64,000 nucleotides of DNA from Alphaproteobacteria bacterium (GCA_022819985.1 JAJEGH010000023.1:186001-250000); one strand, 5' to 3'; shown: positions 51,998 to 61,209, numbered from the stretch's first letter. Translations and numbers: made by a program. Notes: a model not told the origin generated them from the sequence alone.

Positions 51998-52052
51998 GCG
52001 TTGTCCGTTTCCCTGCCCCTGCCGGCCGCCCTCTTTCGCACACGATCGATCC

Positions 52053-53288
52053 ATGACCGTCAGAGCCAAAGCGGCCTTTTTCCTGGTCCTGATGCTGATG
52101 GCAGCGGCGGGCTCCTTTTCCATGCAGGTCTTCCTGCCGGCGCTGCCGGAGATCCAGCGGTCTTTCGGGTCGAGCCAGTCCTTCGTCCAGCTTACGCTCA
52201 GCCTGTCGATAGTGGCGATCGCCGTTTCGACCCTGTGCTACGGCCCGCTGTCCGACCGCTTCGGCCGCAAGCCGGTGCTGGTCGGCGGCATGGGCCTGTT
52301 CCTCGCCGGCAGCCTGCTCGCCACCTTCGCGCCCTCCGTCAGCCTCCTGATCCTGGGCCGTGTCGCGCAGGCCGCCGGCGGCGCTGCCGGCATGGTGCTG
52401 AGCCGCGCCATCGTGCGCGATGTTTACGGCGCCGCCGATGCGCCGAGGGCGATAAACTACCTGACGATGTCGATGGTGATCGCGCCGATGATCGCCCCGG
52501 TGGTCGGCGGATTTCTCACGGAAGGCTTCGGCTGGCGGGCGAATTTTGCTGCAACCGCCCTGCTCGCCCTGCTCGTCGGCGCCCTTGTCGTCGGGCTGTT
52601 GCACGAGACGTTTCCCGCTGCGGCGCGCGCCCGTTCCCGCGATGGATCGATCGTCCGGTCGGCGGTCGGCGGCCTGCGCCAGGTCGCGCGGTCCCGGCGC
52701 TTCTGGGGCTACACGCTGATCTCGACCTTCAGCATGGCGATCTTCTTCGCCTTCGTCGCCGGCGCGCCCTACCTGATGAACGGCGTGTTGGGGCGCCCGC
52801 CGAGCGAATACGGTCTGTGGTTCCTGGGCATTCCCGGAATGTTTGCCGTAGGGAGCTTCACCGCGACGCGGCTTCTGAACACGCTGGGCCTGGACCGCTC
52901 GATCATGCTTGGCTGCATAGTGGGCGCGACAGTGCTGGCGGTCGCGGCCGGCTTCTACGGTCTCTTCGTCCTCACCCCGGCCCTGCTGTTCGTACCGGCC
53001 TACGCCATCTCCTTCTTCCAGGGGCTGATTATCCCCAACGGCGTCGCCGGCGCGATCAACTCCAGCCCCGGCGCTTTCGGCGCGGCGTCCGGTCTGGTCG
53101 CGTTCGTCCAGATGACCGTCAGCGCGGCAGTGGCGCAGCTCTCGGGTACCGTCACCGGAGACAGCGTCTGGCCGCTCGTCGCCATCATGGTCGTGTGCGG
53201 TGTCCTGGTGTTGACCCTGTTGCCGATGATTCGCAGCCAGCCGGCGATGCCGGAGCCGGCGGCGGTGTCACCGGCCGACGGCGGCTGA
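52053..53288 (+). CDS. Bcr/CflA-type MFS multidrug transporter
   Basis: A 411-residue, twelve-helix drug:proton antiporter starting at the ATG at 52053. Features are helix 1 'SFSMQVFLPALPEIQRSF', motif A 'LCYGPLSDRFGRKPVLVGG' and 'GRVAQAAGGAAGMVLSRAIV'. It resembles the exporter gene at 25 kb in family but is clearly divergent. Because a terminator lies between it and aqpS, it is probably not part of the arsenic operon. Its 3' end overlaps the convergent DsbD-N-like gene by 21 bp. Confidence 0.9.
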   Translation: MTVRAKAAFFLVLMLMAAAGSFSMQVFLPALPEIQRSFGSSQSFVQLTLSLSIVAIAVSTLCYGPLSDRFGRKPVLVGGMGLFLAGSLLATFAPSVSLLILGRVAQAAGGAAGMVLSRAIVRDVYGAADAPRAINYLTMSMVIAPMIAPVVGGFLTEGFGWRANFAATALLALLVGALVVGLLHETFPAAARARSRDGSIVRSAVGGLRQVARSRRFWGYTLISTFSMAIFFAFVAGAPYLMNGVLGRPPSEYGLWFLGIPGMFAVGSFTATRLLNTLGLDRSIMLGCIVGATVLAVAAGFYGLFVLTPALLFVPAYAISFFQGLIIPNGVAGAINSSPGAFGAASGLVAFVQMTVSAAVAQLSGTVTGDSVWPLVAIMVVCGVLVLTLLPMIRSQPAMPEPAAVSPADGG

Positions 53289-54071
53289 AACCGGCACGGA
53301 CTTTTCCCAGGCTTCCGGCCCGTCGATCAGGGTGACGCGCACGCTGAATTTCTCCGGAACCGGTCGTTTGCCCAGGATCGGAAGCGCAACGCCGAACCGG
53401 CCGGCGCTGTCGGGCGGCAGCGGAACGGCCCGGCCCAGCCGAACCTTTTTCGGCGCTTCGACCAGGACGATCGGGCGCGCGAACGACCGGCTGCGATGGC
53501 GGAGCTGCACGCTCAGGGAGCGCCCGCGCCGTTCGGCCCGCCAGACCGCGAATCCGGCGCCGGCCGGCTTCGGCACGCGGGCCCGCGCCGCGACGATGTC
53601 CGGATGCGGCGCTGCCTTGGCCGGAACGGCAAGCGCGAGTTCGGTCTCGACCGGGATGCAGACATCCTTGCACAACTGGAACAGCACCCGGACGCGCGCC
53701 TCGACGGGCTTTTCCGCATCCCGGACCGCCGCGCGGACCGGCAGGGTGAACCGGCCGCCGAAGCCCCGGGCCCTGAAACCGAAACTGGTGAATATCTCCG
53801 GCGCAGGCCAGACGATCCGGGCCGCCTCCAGGTTGCGCGAGCCCTGCCAGTCCAGCACCGGCGGCAGCCCCGGCGCGCCCGGCGACCGCCAGAAGACTTT
53901 CCAGTCCGGCTTGAGATCGAAGGTCAGGCCCAGCCAGCGGCCCTCCCGGCCGCTGCCGCCCCCAACCAGCCGCATCCGGCCCTCCAGCGCATCGACCCAC
54001 GGCGATTCGACGGGCGCCGCAACGGCGGGCGCCGCAGCCATCGCGGCGAGGCCCAGCGCCAGCAGCGCAAT
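53268..54071 (-). CDS. DsbD N-terminal-domain-like periplasmic protein
   Basis: A protein of about 268 residues: signal-like segment ('IALLALGLAAMAAAPAVAAP'), then an immunoglobulin-like domain with 'KPDWKVFWRSPGAPGLPPVL', 'IVWPAPEIFTSFGFRA' and 'VLFQLCKDVCIPVETEL', where C-K-D-V-C is the redox pair of DsbD-alpha-like domains. There is no membrane or thioredoxin domain, so this is the stand-alone form, likely receiving electrons from another DsbD/CcdA. No ATG, GTG or TTG lies ahead of the signal; an ATT at 54071 with GGAAGAG 4 nt upstream is the best candidate, otherwise ATG 54041 truncates the signal. Confidence 0.8.
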   Translation of the reverse strand: MALLALGLAAMAAAPAVAAPVESPWVDALEGRMRLVGGGSGREGRWLGLTFDLKPDWKVFWRSPGAPGLPPVLDWQGSRNLEAARIVWPAPEIFTSFGFRARGFGGRFTLPVRAAVRDAEKPVEARVRVLFQLCKDVCIPVETELALAVPAKAAPHPDIVAARARVPKPAGAGFAVWRAERRGRSLSVQLRHRSRSFARPIVLVEAPKKVRLGRAVPLPPDSAGRFGVALPILGKRPVPEKFSVRVTLIDGPEAWEKSVPVSAAVGR

Positions 54072-54230
54072 GCAACTCTTCCGCCGCGCGCGCCGGCCGG
54101 TGGGAGCCCGGGGCGGGCGAGCCGGCGCCGCCGGTCCCGGTTTACCACCGGTTTCGCTTGCGCGGCGCGCCGGTGGGCCTATCTTCGGAAAGAACCGGCC
54201 GCCGGAAGAGCCGGCGTCCCGCGACGGAGG

Positions 54231-54818
54231 GTGACAATTCCAGGCTCGACCGCCAGCGCCAATCCCTGGCTCACCGGACGGCTGCTGATCGCCATGCCCG
54301 GCATGGCGGATCCCCGTTTTGCCCATACCGTCATCTACATGTGCGCCCATTCCGGCGACGGCGCCATGGGCCTCGTCGTCAACAAGCGCTCGGACTCCAT
54401 CGTCTTCAAGGAACTGCTGGAGCAGGTCGGCGTCGACGACTGCACGATCCGGCGGGACATCCCGGTCCATATCGGCGGGCCGGTCGAAACCGCGCGCGGC
54501 TTCGTGCTCCACGGCAGCGGCTACGACCACAAGGGCACGATGGCCGTGTCCGACGGCATCGGCCTTACGGCGTCGGTCGATATCCTGCGCGAGGTCGCCG
54601 GCGGCGGCGGTCCGGAAAACTGCCTGCTCGCCCTGGGCTATTCCGGCTGGGGCGCCGGGCAACTCGAACAGGAAATCCAGCAGAACGGCTGGCTGACCGC
54701 CGATGCCGACGAAGCCCTGATCTTCGGCGCGGACCTGGACGAAGACCGCTGGCGCACCGCCATCGGCACGCTCGGCATCGATCCCAGCATGCTGTCCAGC
54801 ACCGCCGGCCACGCCTGA
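54231..54818 (+). CDS. YqgE/AlgH family protein
   Basis: DUF179 protein of about 195 residues. Typical blocks are 'LTGRLLIAMPGMADPRFAHT', 'YMCAHSGDGAMGLVVNK', 'HIGGPVETARGFVLH' and 'LALGYSGWGAGQLEQEIQQN'. The molecular role is unsettled despite the AlgH name. GTG at 54231 is directly abutted by GGAGG with no spacing; the in-frame ATT at 54237 would have a 6-nt spacing and may be the real start. Divergent from the DsbD-N-like gene and convergent with the M16 protease. Confidence 0.92.
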   Translation: MTIPGSTASANPWLTGRLLIAMPGMADPRFAHTVIYMCAHSGDGAMGLVVNKRSDSIVFKELLEQVGVDDCTIRRDIPVHIGGPVETARGFVLHGSGYDHKGTMAVSDGIGLTASVDILREVAGGGGPENCLLALGYSGWGAGQLEQEIQQNGWLTADADEALIFGADLDEDRWRTAIGTLGIDPSMLSSTAGHA

Positions 54819-54843
54819 CGCCCAAGCGTCGGGCGGCCGGGCT

Positions 54844-56109
54844 TCAGGCGGCAATCCGCGCCGCCATCGCATCGTAAGGCTCCAGATCGCCGGCCGGGCC
54901 CAGGGCCGCGCAGGTCAGCGGCCCGGCGAGCAGTTTTTCCCCGAACGCGCCGACCGCCGCTTCGTCGACCGCCTCGATCTTCTGCAATATTTCCGCCGGC
55001 GCCAGCGGTCGCCCGTAGACCAGCAGATGATGGGCCAGTTGCTCGCAGCGCGCCCCGGTGCTTTCCCGCGACATCAGCAAACCGGCGCGGGCCTGGGCCT
55101 TCGCCCGGGCCAGTTCGTCCGCGCCGGCGCCGCGGGCGAGATCGGCCAGCTGGTCGAACACGACCGGCACCAGTTCGGCCGCCCGGTCCGGCCCGGTGCC
55201 GGCGTAAATGCCGTAGAGGCCGGCGTCGGCATAGGCGGTGTTGTGGCTGCTCACCGAATAGACAAGGCCGCGCTTTTCCCGCACCTCCTGGAACAGGCGG
55301 GACGACATGCCGCCGCCGAGGATGGTGGAATGCAACATGGCGGCGAAATAATCGTCGTCCGTCTGCGCCGCGCCGCGGAAGCCGAGCAGCAGGTGAAGCT
55401 GCTCCAGGTCGCGCTCCTCGCGATAATCGCCGCCGTCGTAGCGCGCCGGCTCGGGCGCCCCCCGGCTGCCGGCCGCCAACGCCGCGAACCGGTCTTCGAC
55501 CGTCGCGGCGAAGCTCTCATGGTCGAGATTGCCGGCGGCGGCCACGACAGCGCGCGGCGCGGTGTAGTTCGCCTTGTGATAGCCGTCGAGCCGGTCGCGC
55601 GGAAAGGCGCCGACGATGGCCGGATCGCCGAGCACGGGCCGGCCGAGCGCCTGGTCCGGATAGGCGGCGCGCTGGAAATGATCGAAGACGATGTCGTCGG
55701 GCGTATCCATCGCCTGGCCGATTTCCTGCAGCACGACCTCCCGCTCGCGCGCCAGTTCCGTTTCGTCGAACAGGCTGTGCTGGACGATGTCGCTCAGGAT
55801 ATCGACAGCGAGCGGCAGGTCGCCTTTCAGCGTCTTGCAGAAGAACGCCGTCGCCTCGCGCGACGTCCAGGCGTTGATATGGCCGCCGACCGCCTCGATC
55901 TCGTCGGCGATGTCCTGGGCGCTCCGGCGGGGCGTGCCCTTGAACATCATGTGTTCGAGCAGATGGGAGACGCCGTTGACCTCGGCCGGCTCGTGGCGCG
56001 CGCCGGCGTCGATCCAGATGCCGCAGGACACGGATTCGACCTGCGGCATGGCATCGGTCGCGATCCGCAGACCGCCGGCTAGCGTCGTGACCTGCGCTGT
56101 ATCCATCAT
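54844..56109 (-). CDS. M16 family zinc protease (mitochondrial processing peptidase-like)
   Basis: A 421-residue single-chain M16B peptidase. The inverted zinc motif is 'GVSHLLEHMMFKGTPRRSA' (His49, catalytic Glu52, His53) with the distal Glu in 'ELAREREVVLQEI'. The C-terminal half has the R/Y pair region 'GGGMSSRLFQEVREKRGLVY'. Alphaproteobacterial members next to thrC are relatives of mitochondrial processing peptidase beta. The ATG at 56109 overlaps the thrC stop (ATGA); a second ATG follows directly. Confidence 0.94.
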   Translation of the reverse strand: MMDTAQVTTLAGGLRIATDAMPQVESVSCGIWIDAGARHEPAEVNGVSHLLEHMMFKGTPRRSAQDIADEIEAVGGHINAWTSREATAFFCKTLKGDLPLAVDILSDIVQHSLFDETELAREREVVLQEIGQAMDTPDDIVFDHFQRAAYPDQALGRPVLGDPAIVGAFPRDRLDGYHKANYTAPRAVVAAAGNLDHESFAATVEDRFAALAAGSRGAPEPARYDGGDYREERDLEQLHLLLGFRGAAQTDDDYFAAMLHSTILGGGMSSRLFQEVREKRGLVYSVSSHNTAYADAGLYGIYAGTGPDRAAELVPVVFDQLADLARGAGADELARAKAQARAGLLMSRESTGARCEQLAHHLLVYGRPLAPAEILQKIEAVDEAAVGAFGEKLLAGPLTCAALGPAGDLEPYDAMAARIAA

Positions 56110-57521
56110 CCCCTCGCCGCCCTGGCGTTGGCGAGCACATAGTCGGTCAGGCGGGCGGTATCTTTCGCCATGGTGACGCACCGTTCGGGCCGCTCGTGCA
56201 GGTCGGCGAGATGGTCTGGCAGCTTCGGGCGCCGGCCGGTCGCCCGCTCGACCGCGTCCGGGAACTTGGCCGGATGGGCGGTCGCCAGCACGACGACCGG
56301 CTCGCTGCCGCTCCGGCATTCCCGCGCCGCGGCGAGGCCGACCGCGGTATGCGGATCGATCTGCCGGCCGGTGCGCTCGTACACCGCCCGCATCTCGGCA
56401 ATCGTTCCCTCGTCGTCTAGGCTGGCGCCGTCGAACAGGGCGGTCGCCCGGCGCCAGCATTCCTCGTCGAGCGGCAGCCGGCCGCCGTCCCGGAAGGCCC
56501 GGATCGTCGCGGCCACCGCCGCGCCGTCGCGGTCGAGCAGGTCGAACAGCAGCCGCTCGAAGTTGCTCGACACCTGGATGTCCATGCTCGGCGACAGGGT
56601 CGGCGTCACGCCGCGGATTTCCATGGCGTTGTGGCGGAAGAAGCGGGTCAGGATGTCGTTGGCGTTGCTGCCGACGATCAGCCGGCCGACGGGAAGCCCG
56701 CACTGCCGGGCGCCGTAGCCGGCGAAGACGTTGCCGAAATTGCCGGTCGGCACGGCAAAGGAGGCCGGCCGCCCCGGCGCGCCGACCTGGAGCGCGGCAT
56801 GGACATAGTAGACGATCTGGCCCATCACCCGGGCCCAGTTGATCGAGTTCACTGCCGACAGGTTGACCCGGTCGCGCAGCGCGTCGTCGGCGAACAGGGC
56901 TTTCACGAGATCCTGGCAGTCGTCGAAGGTGCCGTCGACGGCGACGTTGAAGACGTTGCCGTCCGGCACGGTCGTCATCTGCCGGCGCTGGACCTCGGAG
57001 GTCCGGCCCGCCGGGTGCAGCATGAAAATGTCGATGGCTTCCCGGCCGGCGCAGGCGGCGATGCCCGCCGGGCCGGTATCGCCAGAGGTCGCGCCGACCA
57101 CCGTGATCCGCTCGCCGCGCGCGGCCAGCACGGCGTCGAATAGGTGCCCGACAAGCTGCAGGGCATAATCCTTGAAGGCGAGCGTCGGGCCGTGGAACAG
57201 TTCCTGGAGATAGAGACCGTCTTCAAGCGGGACCAGCGGCGCCACGGCCGGATCGTCGAAACCCGCATAGGCGGATTCGGCCAGTCCCGGCAGGTCGGCG
57301 ACCGCCGCGGACCCGGCCATGAAGGGCGCGCAGATTTCCGCCGCCAGTCCGGCATAGGACAGGCCCCGCCAGCCGGCGAGGGTGTCGGCGATCCAGACGG
57401 GCCAGGCGTCCGGCACATAGAGGCCGCCGTCCCGCGCCAGGCCCGACAGCAGGATATCGTCGAAGCCGGCCGGCGGCGCCCCACCCCGGGTGCTGATATA
57501 GGGAAAGGCCGGTCCGGTCAT
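56106..57521 (-). CDS. thrC: Threonine synthase
   Basis: PLP enzyme converting O-phosphohomoserine to threonine. The 471 residues start 'MTGPAFPYISTRGGAPPAGF', and include 'HGPTLAFKDYALQLVGHLFD' (PLP lysine), 'VVGATSGDTGPAGIAACAGR' (phosphate-binding loop), 'SVNSINWARVMGQIVYYVHA'-like 'LSAVNSINWARVMGQIVYY', and 'AVPTGNFGNVFAGYGARQCG'. This is the longer, class I bacterial form. It overlaps both neighbours by 4 bp. Confidence 0.97.
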   Translation of the reverse strand: MTGPAFPYISTRGGAPPAGFDDILLSGLARDGGLYVPDAWPVWIADTLAGWRGLSYAGLAAEICAPFMAGSAAVADLPGLAESAYAGFDDPAVAPLVPLEDGLYLQELFHGPTLAFKDYALQLVGHLFDAVLAARGERITVVGATSGDTGPAGIAACAGREAIDIFMLHPAGRTSEVQRRQMTTVPDGNVFNVAVDGTFDDCQDLVKALFADDALRDRVNLSAVNSINWARVMGQIVYYVHAALQVGAPGRPASFAVPTGNFGNVFAGYGARQCGLPVGRLIVGSNANDILTRFFRHNAMEIRGVTPTLSPSMDIQVSSNFERLLFDLLDRDGAAVAATIRAFRDGGRLPLDEECWRRATALFDGASLDDEGTIAEMRAVYERTGRQIDPHTAVGLAAARECRSGSEPVVVLATAHPAKFPDAVERATGRRPKLPDHLADLHERPERCVTMAKDTARLTDYVLANARAARG

Positions 57522-58174
57522 TCCAGCGCCACGGCCTCGCCGGTTGCACGATCGAGCATGCTGAGCCGGCCGTCCCCGATCGAGAAATGGGCGCCGTGCA
57601 GCGTCAGCCGGCCCTCGTCGACCGCCTGCCGGACGAAAGGGAAAGTCAGCAGGTTGTCGAGGGAATTGCGGATGGAGGCGCATTCGAACGCCGTTTGCAG
57701 GCCCGGCCCTTCCTTCGGCGCGTCGGCGGGCAGGCGGGCTTCCGCGCCGCGGACCGTCGATATCCACTTGCCGATGAAGCCCGGCGTATCGGGCACGGAA
57801 CCCCGGCTTTCGATATACGCCCGGATACCGCCGCACCCGCTGTGGCCGATAACGGCGATATGGCCGACGCCGAGACCTTCGACGGCGAATTCGAGCGCCG
57901 CGCCCGTGCCGCGATCGTGGCCGCAATCGCCGCTGGGGTCGCAGGGCGGCACCAGGTTCGCGACGTTGCGCACGACGAAAAGCTCGCCCGGTCCGGCATC
58001 GAAAATCGCCTCGGGATCGACCCGGCTGTCGCAGCAACTGACAACCATAACCGGCGGATTCTGGCCTTCGGCGAGTGTCCGGTAGGTCTCCCGACGGCCC
58101 GGATAGCGGCTGCTGCGGAACCGGGCGTAGCCGTCCGTCAGAATGTCCGGCAGGCCGGGTGCAGGGTCGCTCAT
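57518..58174 (-). CDS. Beta-carbonic anhydrase
   Basis: Interconverts CO2 and bicarbonate. The 218 residues contain the zinc ligands in 'VVSCCDSRVDPEAIF' (Cys48, with the Asp-Arg dyad) and 'VIGHSGCGGIRAYIE' (His and Cys). 'VVRNVANLVPPC' and 'ALEFAVEGLGVGHIAV' are standard. Full length for the class. It overlaps thrC by 4 bp and lies 5 bp after nudC. Confidence 0.95.
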   Translation of the reverse strand: MSDPAPGLPDILTDGYARFRSSRYPGRRETYRTLAEGQNPPVMVVSCCDSRVDPEAIFDAGPGELFVVRNVANLVPPCDPSGDCGHDRGTGAALEFAVEGLGVGHIAVIGHSGCGGIRAYIESRGSVPDTPGFIGKWISTVRGAEARLPADAPKEGPGLQTAFECASIRNSLDNLLTFPFVRQAVDEGRLTLHGAHFSIGDGRLSMLDRATGEAVALE

Positions 58175-58179
58175 GCCGC

Positions 58180-59163
58180 TCACCCCGCCCGGCCGGCCAG
58201 CCAGTCTTCGCACAATTGCCGGGCGATGGAATCCCGGCGCGGCAGCTTGAAATCCTCGCTGCGCCTGCCGATCTGCTCGATCACCCAGTCGCGCCGGAAC
58301 CAGTCGGCCATTTCCAGTTCCTCCGTGTTGACATCCAGTTCGTCCGACAGCGCCCGGGCGTGAAATCCCAGCATCAGCGAGGTCGGGAACGGCCAGGGCT
58401 GGGACGAGTGATAGCGCACATCGTGCACCCGGACGCCGGATTCCTCGAAGACCTCGCGCGCCACCGCCATCTCCAGCGTCTCGCCCGGCTCGACGAAGCC
58501 GGCGAGCGTCGAGTGCATCCCCGGCGGCCAGACCTTCTGCCGCCCGAGCAGGCATTTGTCGCCGTAGGTCACCAGCATGATGACCGCCGGATCGGTGCGC
58601 GGGAAATGGCTGGTGGCGCAGTCCGCATCGCTGCAGACGCGCAGATGCCCGCCGTCCTTCGGCCGGGTTTCGCTGCCGCAGACGCCGCAAAATCTGTGCC
58701 GGCGCCGCCAGGTGAGCATGCCGCGGGCGTAAGCCAGCAGGTTGCCGTGCTCCCGGTTCATCATCGGGCCGGTGAAACGCAGATCGAGAAATTCCGCCCC
58801 GTTCGCTTCCGTCTCCGCCCGGACGCCGCAGATCGCTTCGGCCTCGGCCTGATCGAGCCGGGAAAGGTCGCTGGCGAAATAGGCAAGGCCGCCATGCAAG
58901 CCGAGGAAGAGCGGTTCGTCGCCCCGTTCGAGCAGCGCACCATGGCTTTCCGCCGGCAGCAGGACCGCCTCCGGCGGGTCCTCCGGCGGCGCGCCGGGAT
59001 CGATCAGGTTGCGCGAGCGCCAGACCGGGACGAGGCGGCCCAGCGGCCCGCGCAGCTGCGCCTCCAGCCAGCCCTCGTCGCCGCGCCGGGCCGAGGCGCG
59101 GTCCAGCGTGCTCCAGGCATAGAAATTGTCGTCGGAACGGGAAAGGCGCAGGCGGTCGGACAT
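58180..59163 (-). CDS. nudC: NAD(+) diphosphatase
   Basis: Nudix hydrolase splitting NADH/NAD+ to NMN(H) and AMP and removing NAD caps from RNA. The 327 residues have the NudC zinc ribbon ('RFCGVCGSETRPKDGGHLRVC' region with four Cys, about 168-190), then the Nudix box 'GFVEPGETLEMAVAREVFEE' followed by 'SGVRVHDVRYHSSQPWPFP', which contains the SQPWPFPxS motif specific to NADH pyrophosphatases. Confidence 0.96.
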   Translation of the reverse strand: MSDRLRLSRSDDNFYAWSTLDRASARRGDEGWLEAQLRGPLGRLVPVWRSRNLIDPGAPPEDPPEAVLLPAESHGALLERGDEPLFLGLHGGLAYFASDLSRLDQAEAEAICGVRAETEANGAEFLDLRFTGPMMNREHGNLLAYARGMLTWRRRHRFCGVCGSETRPKDGGHLRVCSDADCATSHFPRTDPAVIMLVTYGDKCLLGRQKVWPPGMHSTLAGFVEPGETLEMAVAREVFEESGVRVHDVRYHSSQPWPFPTSLMLGFHARALSDELDVNTEELEMADWFRRDWVIEQIGRRSEDFKLPRRDSIARQLCEDWLAGRAG

Positions 59164-59239
59164 ACCCGTTAAGTGGCACAGGGCGCGGGCGCGGGCAATC
59201 GGCGCCCTGACGGCCCTCCGGCAGCCCGTGCGGCCTGCC

Positions 59240-59698
59240 TCAACCCGCGCGCGGATCGCGGCCCTCGAACGCGGCGATGGCGGCGATCAGGCGTTCTGAA
59301 ACCGGTTCGGTCTTATGGGTCTGCTGATGGGTGTTCACCCAGACGATCTCGCCGGTCGCCCGCAGGTCATCGGCCGAATCCTTCGAATAGATCGCCGGAT
59401 CGTAGGTGATGCTGGTCCGGCCGATCCGGCGGGTCCGGATGCAGACGTCGATTTCGTCGTCGTAGAAGATCGGCGCGCGGAACTCGACCAGCGCCTTGAC
59501 CAGGTGGAAATCGCAGCCGGTCTCCGGATCGCCGCCCAGCGGATAGTCGTGGCCGATCGCGCGCAGATACTCGGTGATCCCGACATCGTACCAGGTGAGG
59601 TAATGCGCGTTATACGCCACCCCCTGGCCGTCGACCTCCGCATAGCGGACGCGCAGCGGATGGTGGAAGCGGAAATCGGCGCGTGTCAGTTTCGTCAT
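59240..59698 (-). CDS. 4-hydroxybenzoyl-CoA-type acyl-CoA thioesterase
   Basis: A 152-residue hotdog protein: 'HHPLRVRYAEVDGQGVAYNA' with the active-site Asp and 'HYLTWYDVGITEYLRAIG', both typical of the 4HBT/YbgC family. It lies between nudC and the ATP synthase b-subunit gene on the same strand (76-bp and 106-bp gaps). The acyl substrate is not indicated. Confidence 0.88.
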   Translation of the reverse strand: MTKLTRADFRFHHPLRVRYAEVDGQGVAYNAHYLTWYDVGITEYLRAIGHDYPLGGDPETGCDFHLVKALVEFRAPIFYDDEIDVCIRTRRIGRTSITYDPAIYSKDSADDLRATGEIVWVNTHQQTHKTEPVSERLIAAIAAFEGRDPRAG

Positions 59699-59804
59699 GG
59701 GCGGCGGCGCTTTTCTTGCGGGCAGGACGGGACAGGAAGGAGTTTCGGCTTCCTCCGCCGGTGCGGCGGCGCGGCGGCCCGCACAATGCCCCGCAAAATG
59801 GGGC

Positions 59805-60374
59805 TCAGTGCAGCTTTTCGGGCAATTCCTCGATCGCCCGGTCGACCAGGCCGGCGGCCTTCTTCTCGTCGAGCCGGTCTTCGAGCAGCTTGCGGGTCGC
59901 GGAGACCGCCAGGTCGATCGCCGTGTTGCGCACCTCCGCCTGGGCGGCGGCCTCGGCCTGGGCGATGCGGTCCAGCGCCTGCTGCTCGCGGCGCTTCAGG
60001 GATGCCGCCAGATCCTCCTCGGCCCGCTCGCGCAGCCGGGCCGCCTCTTCCTCGGCGGCGCGCAGCATGCCCTCGGCTTCCTGCAGGGCGTCGCGCTGCT
60101 TGCGCTGATAGTCGGCGAGCAGGCTCTGGGCCTCTTCGCGCAGGCGCTGGGCCTCCTCGATCTCGCTGCGGATCGATTCGGCCCGGGCGTCCAGCGCGCC
60201 GGTGACCGCGTTGCGCGCCTTCCAGACCATGAAGGCGACGAAGATGACGAAGGCGACCAGGACCCAGAAGGTCGCCCCGCCGAAATCGAACAGGTCGCCG
60301 AGCCAGCCGCCGACCGAAGCGGTCTTGCCTGCGGCGAGCAGCGCAGCCGGGCCGGCGATTGCGGAGAACTCCAT
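59805..60374 (-). CDS. atpF: ATP synthase F0 subunit b
   Basis: Peripheral-stalk subunit, 189 residues. One membrane helix ('ATFWVLVAFVIFVAFMVW', ~31-48) is followed by a long charged coiled coil (~55-170, rich in Glu, Arg, Ala), ending in 'DLAVSATRKLLEDRLDEKKA'. It has a ~30-residue N-terminal lead before the helix. It is the last gene of the F0 cluster and lies 12 bp after the second b-type gene. Confidence 0.93.
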   Translation of the reverse strand: MEFSAIAGPAALLAAGKTASVGGWLGDLFDFGGATFWVLVAFVIFVAFMVWKARNAVTGALDARAESIRSEIEEAQRLREEAQSLLADYQRKQRDALQEAEGMLRAAEEEAARLRERAEEDLAASLKRREQQALDRIAQAEAAAQAEVRNTAIDLAVSATRKLLEDRLDEKKAAGLVDRAIEELPEKLH

Positions 60375-60386
60375 CGCGCCGGCTCC

Positions 60387-60875
60387 CTACCGGTCCGCCA
60401 CGGCATCGACGGCGTCGGCCGCCGATTTGCGCGCGATCCGCCCGCCGATCAGGCGCTGGGCGGCGGCCTGCACGACATCCACGGCAACCTCCCGGATATT
60501 GCCGACGGCCTCGGCGCGGGCGGTTTCGATCCGGGCTTCGGCCTTGCGGATATCCTCGGCGAGCCGGCCGGCCAATGCCTCATGGGCCTGGGCGGCCCGG
60601 GCCTTGGCGTCCTCGACTGCATCGCGGATCGCCGACTGGGCCCGGTCGCGGCCCTCGGCCATCGCCGCCTCGTATTCCGCCAGGACCTGCTCGGCCTCCT
60701 GCCGCAGGGTCTGCGCCCGGTCCAGATCGCCCTCGATCCTGTCGCGCCGGGCCTCCAGCGTCGCCTGGATTTTCGGCAGCGCGATCGTGCGCAGCACGAC
60801 GAACAGGACGACGAAGGCGATCGCCAGCCAGACGACCTGCGAGAGGAAGGTATCGATCTGTTGCAGTTGCGGCAT
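60387..60875 (-). CDS. atpG: ATP synthase F0 subunit b'
   Basis: The divergent second b subunit found in photosynthetic and many alphaproteobacterial ATP synthases; it pairs with subunit b as a heterodimer. The 162 residues begin 'MPQLQQIDTFLSQVVWLAIAFVVLFVVL' in sense (short lead, then helix ~14-32), then 'RTIALPKIQATLEARRDRIE' and a coiled coil. The ATG at 60875 gives the expected N-terminus; an upstream in-frame ATG would add unrelated sequence. Confidence 0.92.
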   Translation of the reverse strand: MPQLQQIDTFLSQVVWLAIAFVVLFVVLRTIALPKIQATLEARRDRIEGDLDRAQTLRQEAEQVLAEYEAAMAEGRDRAQSAIRDAVEDAKARAAQAHEALAGRLAEDIRKAEARIETARAEAVGNIREVAVDVVQAAAQRLIGGRIARKSAADAVDAVADR

Positions 60876-60984
60876 CGCCGTTCTCCGCGCGCCCCGCGTA
60901 TTTCGTGCGTATCCGGCCGGTCCCGGTTCCGGGAGGCCGGCCGCGGGGTGAGGTTGCGGGGCGCCCGCCCGCAGGGGCGGCCTG

Positions 60985-61209
60985 CTATCCGAACAGGATG
61001 ACGAGCGCAATCACCAGGGCGAACAGCGCGATGGCCTCGACCAGCGCGAAGCCCAGCATCGTCATGGTGAAGACCTCGCCGCGCGCGGCCGGGTTGCGGC
61101 CGACCGCCTGGATGAAGGCGGCGAACACGTTACCGATTCCGATACCGGCGCCGATCACGCCGATCACGGCGAGGCCGGCGCCCAGGAATTTTGCAGCTTC
61201 GACATCCAT
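60985..61209 (-). CDS. atpE: ATP synthase F0 subunit c
   Basis: The 74-residue hairpin forming the rotor ring. Helix 1 has the Gly-rich run 'VIGVIGAGIGIGNVFAAFI', the loop 'QAVGRNPAARG' carries the conserved R-N-P contact to F1, and helix 2 has the ion-binding carboxylate Glu58 in 'MLGFALVEAIALFALVIAL'. No extra polar ligands for sodium are evident, so proton coupling is likely. Confidence 0.97.
   Translation of the reverse strand: MDVEAAKFLGAGLAVIGVIGAGIGIGNVFAAFIQAVGRNPAARGEVFTMTMLGFALVEAIALFALVIALVILFG

Noticed and set aside
52053..53288. MFS transporter as the arsenite exporter of the ars operon
   Set aside because: A strong terminator at 51971-51997 separates it from aqpS, and its sequence is ordinary Bcr/CflA drug exporter. 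A link to arsenic cannot be supported.
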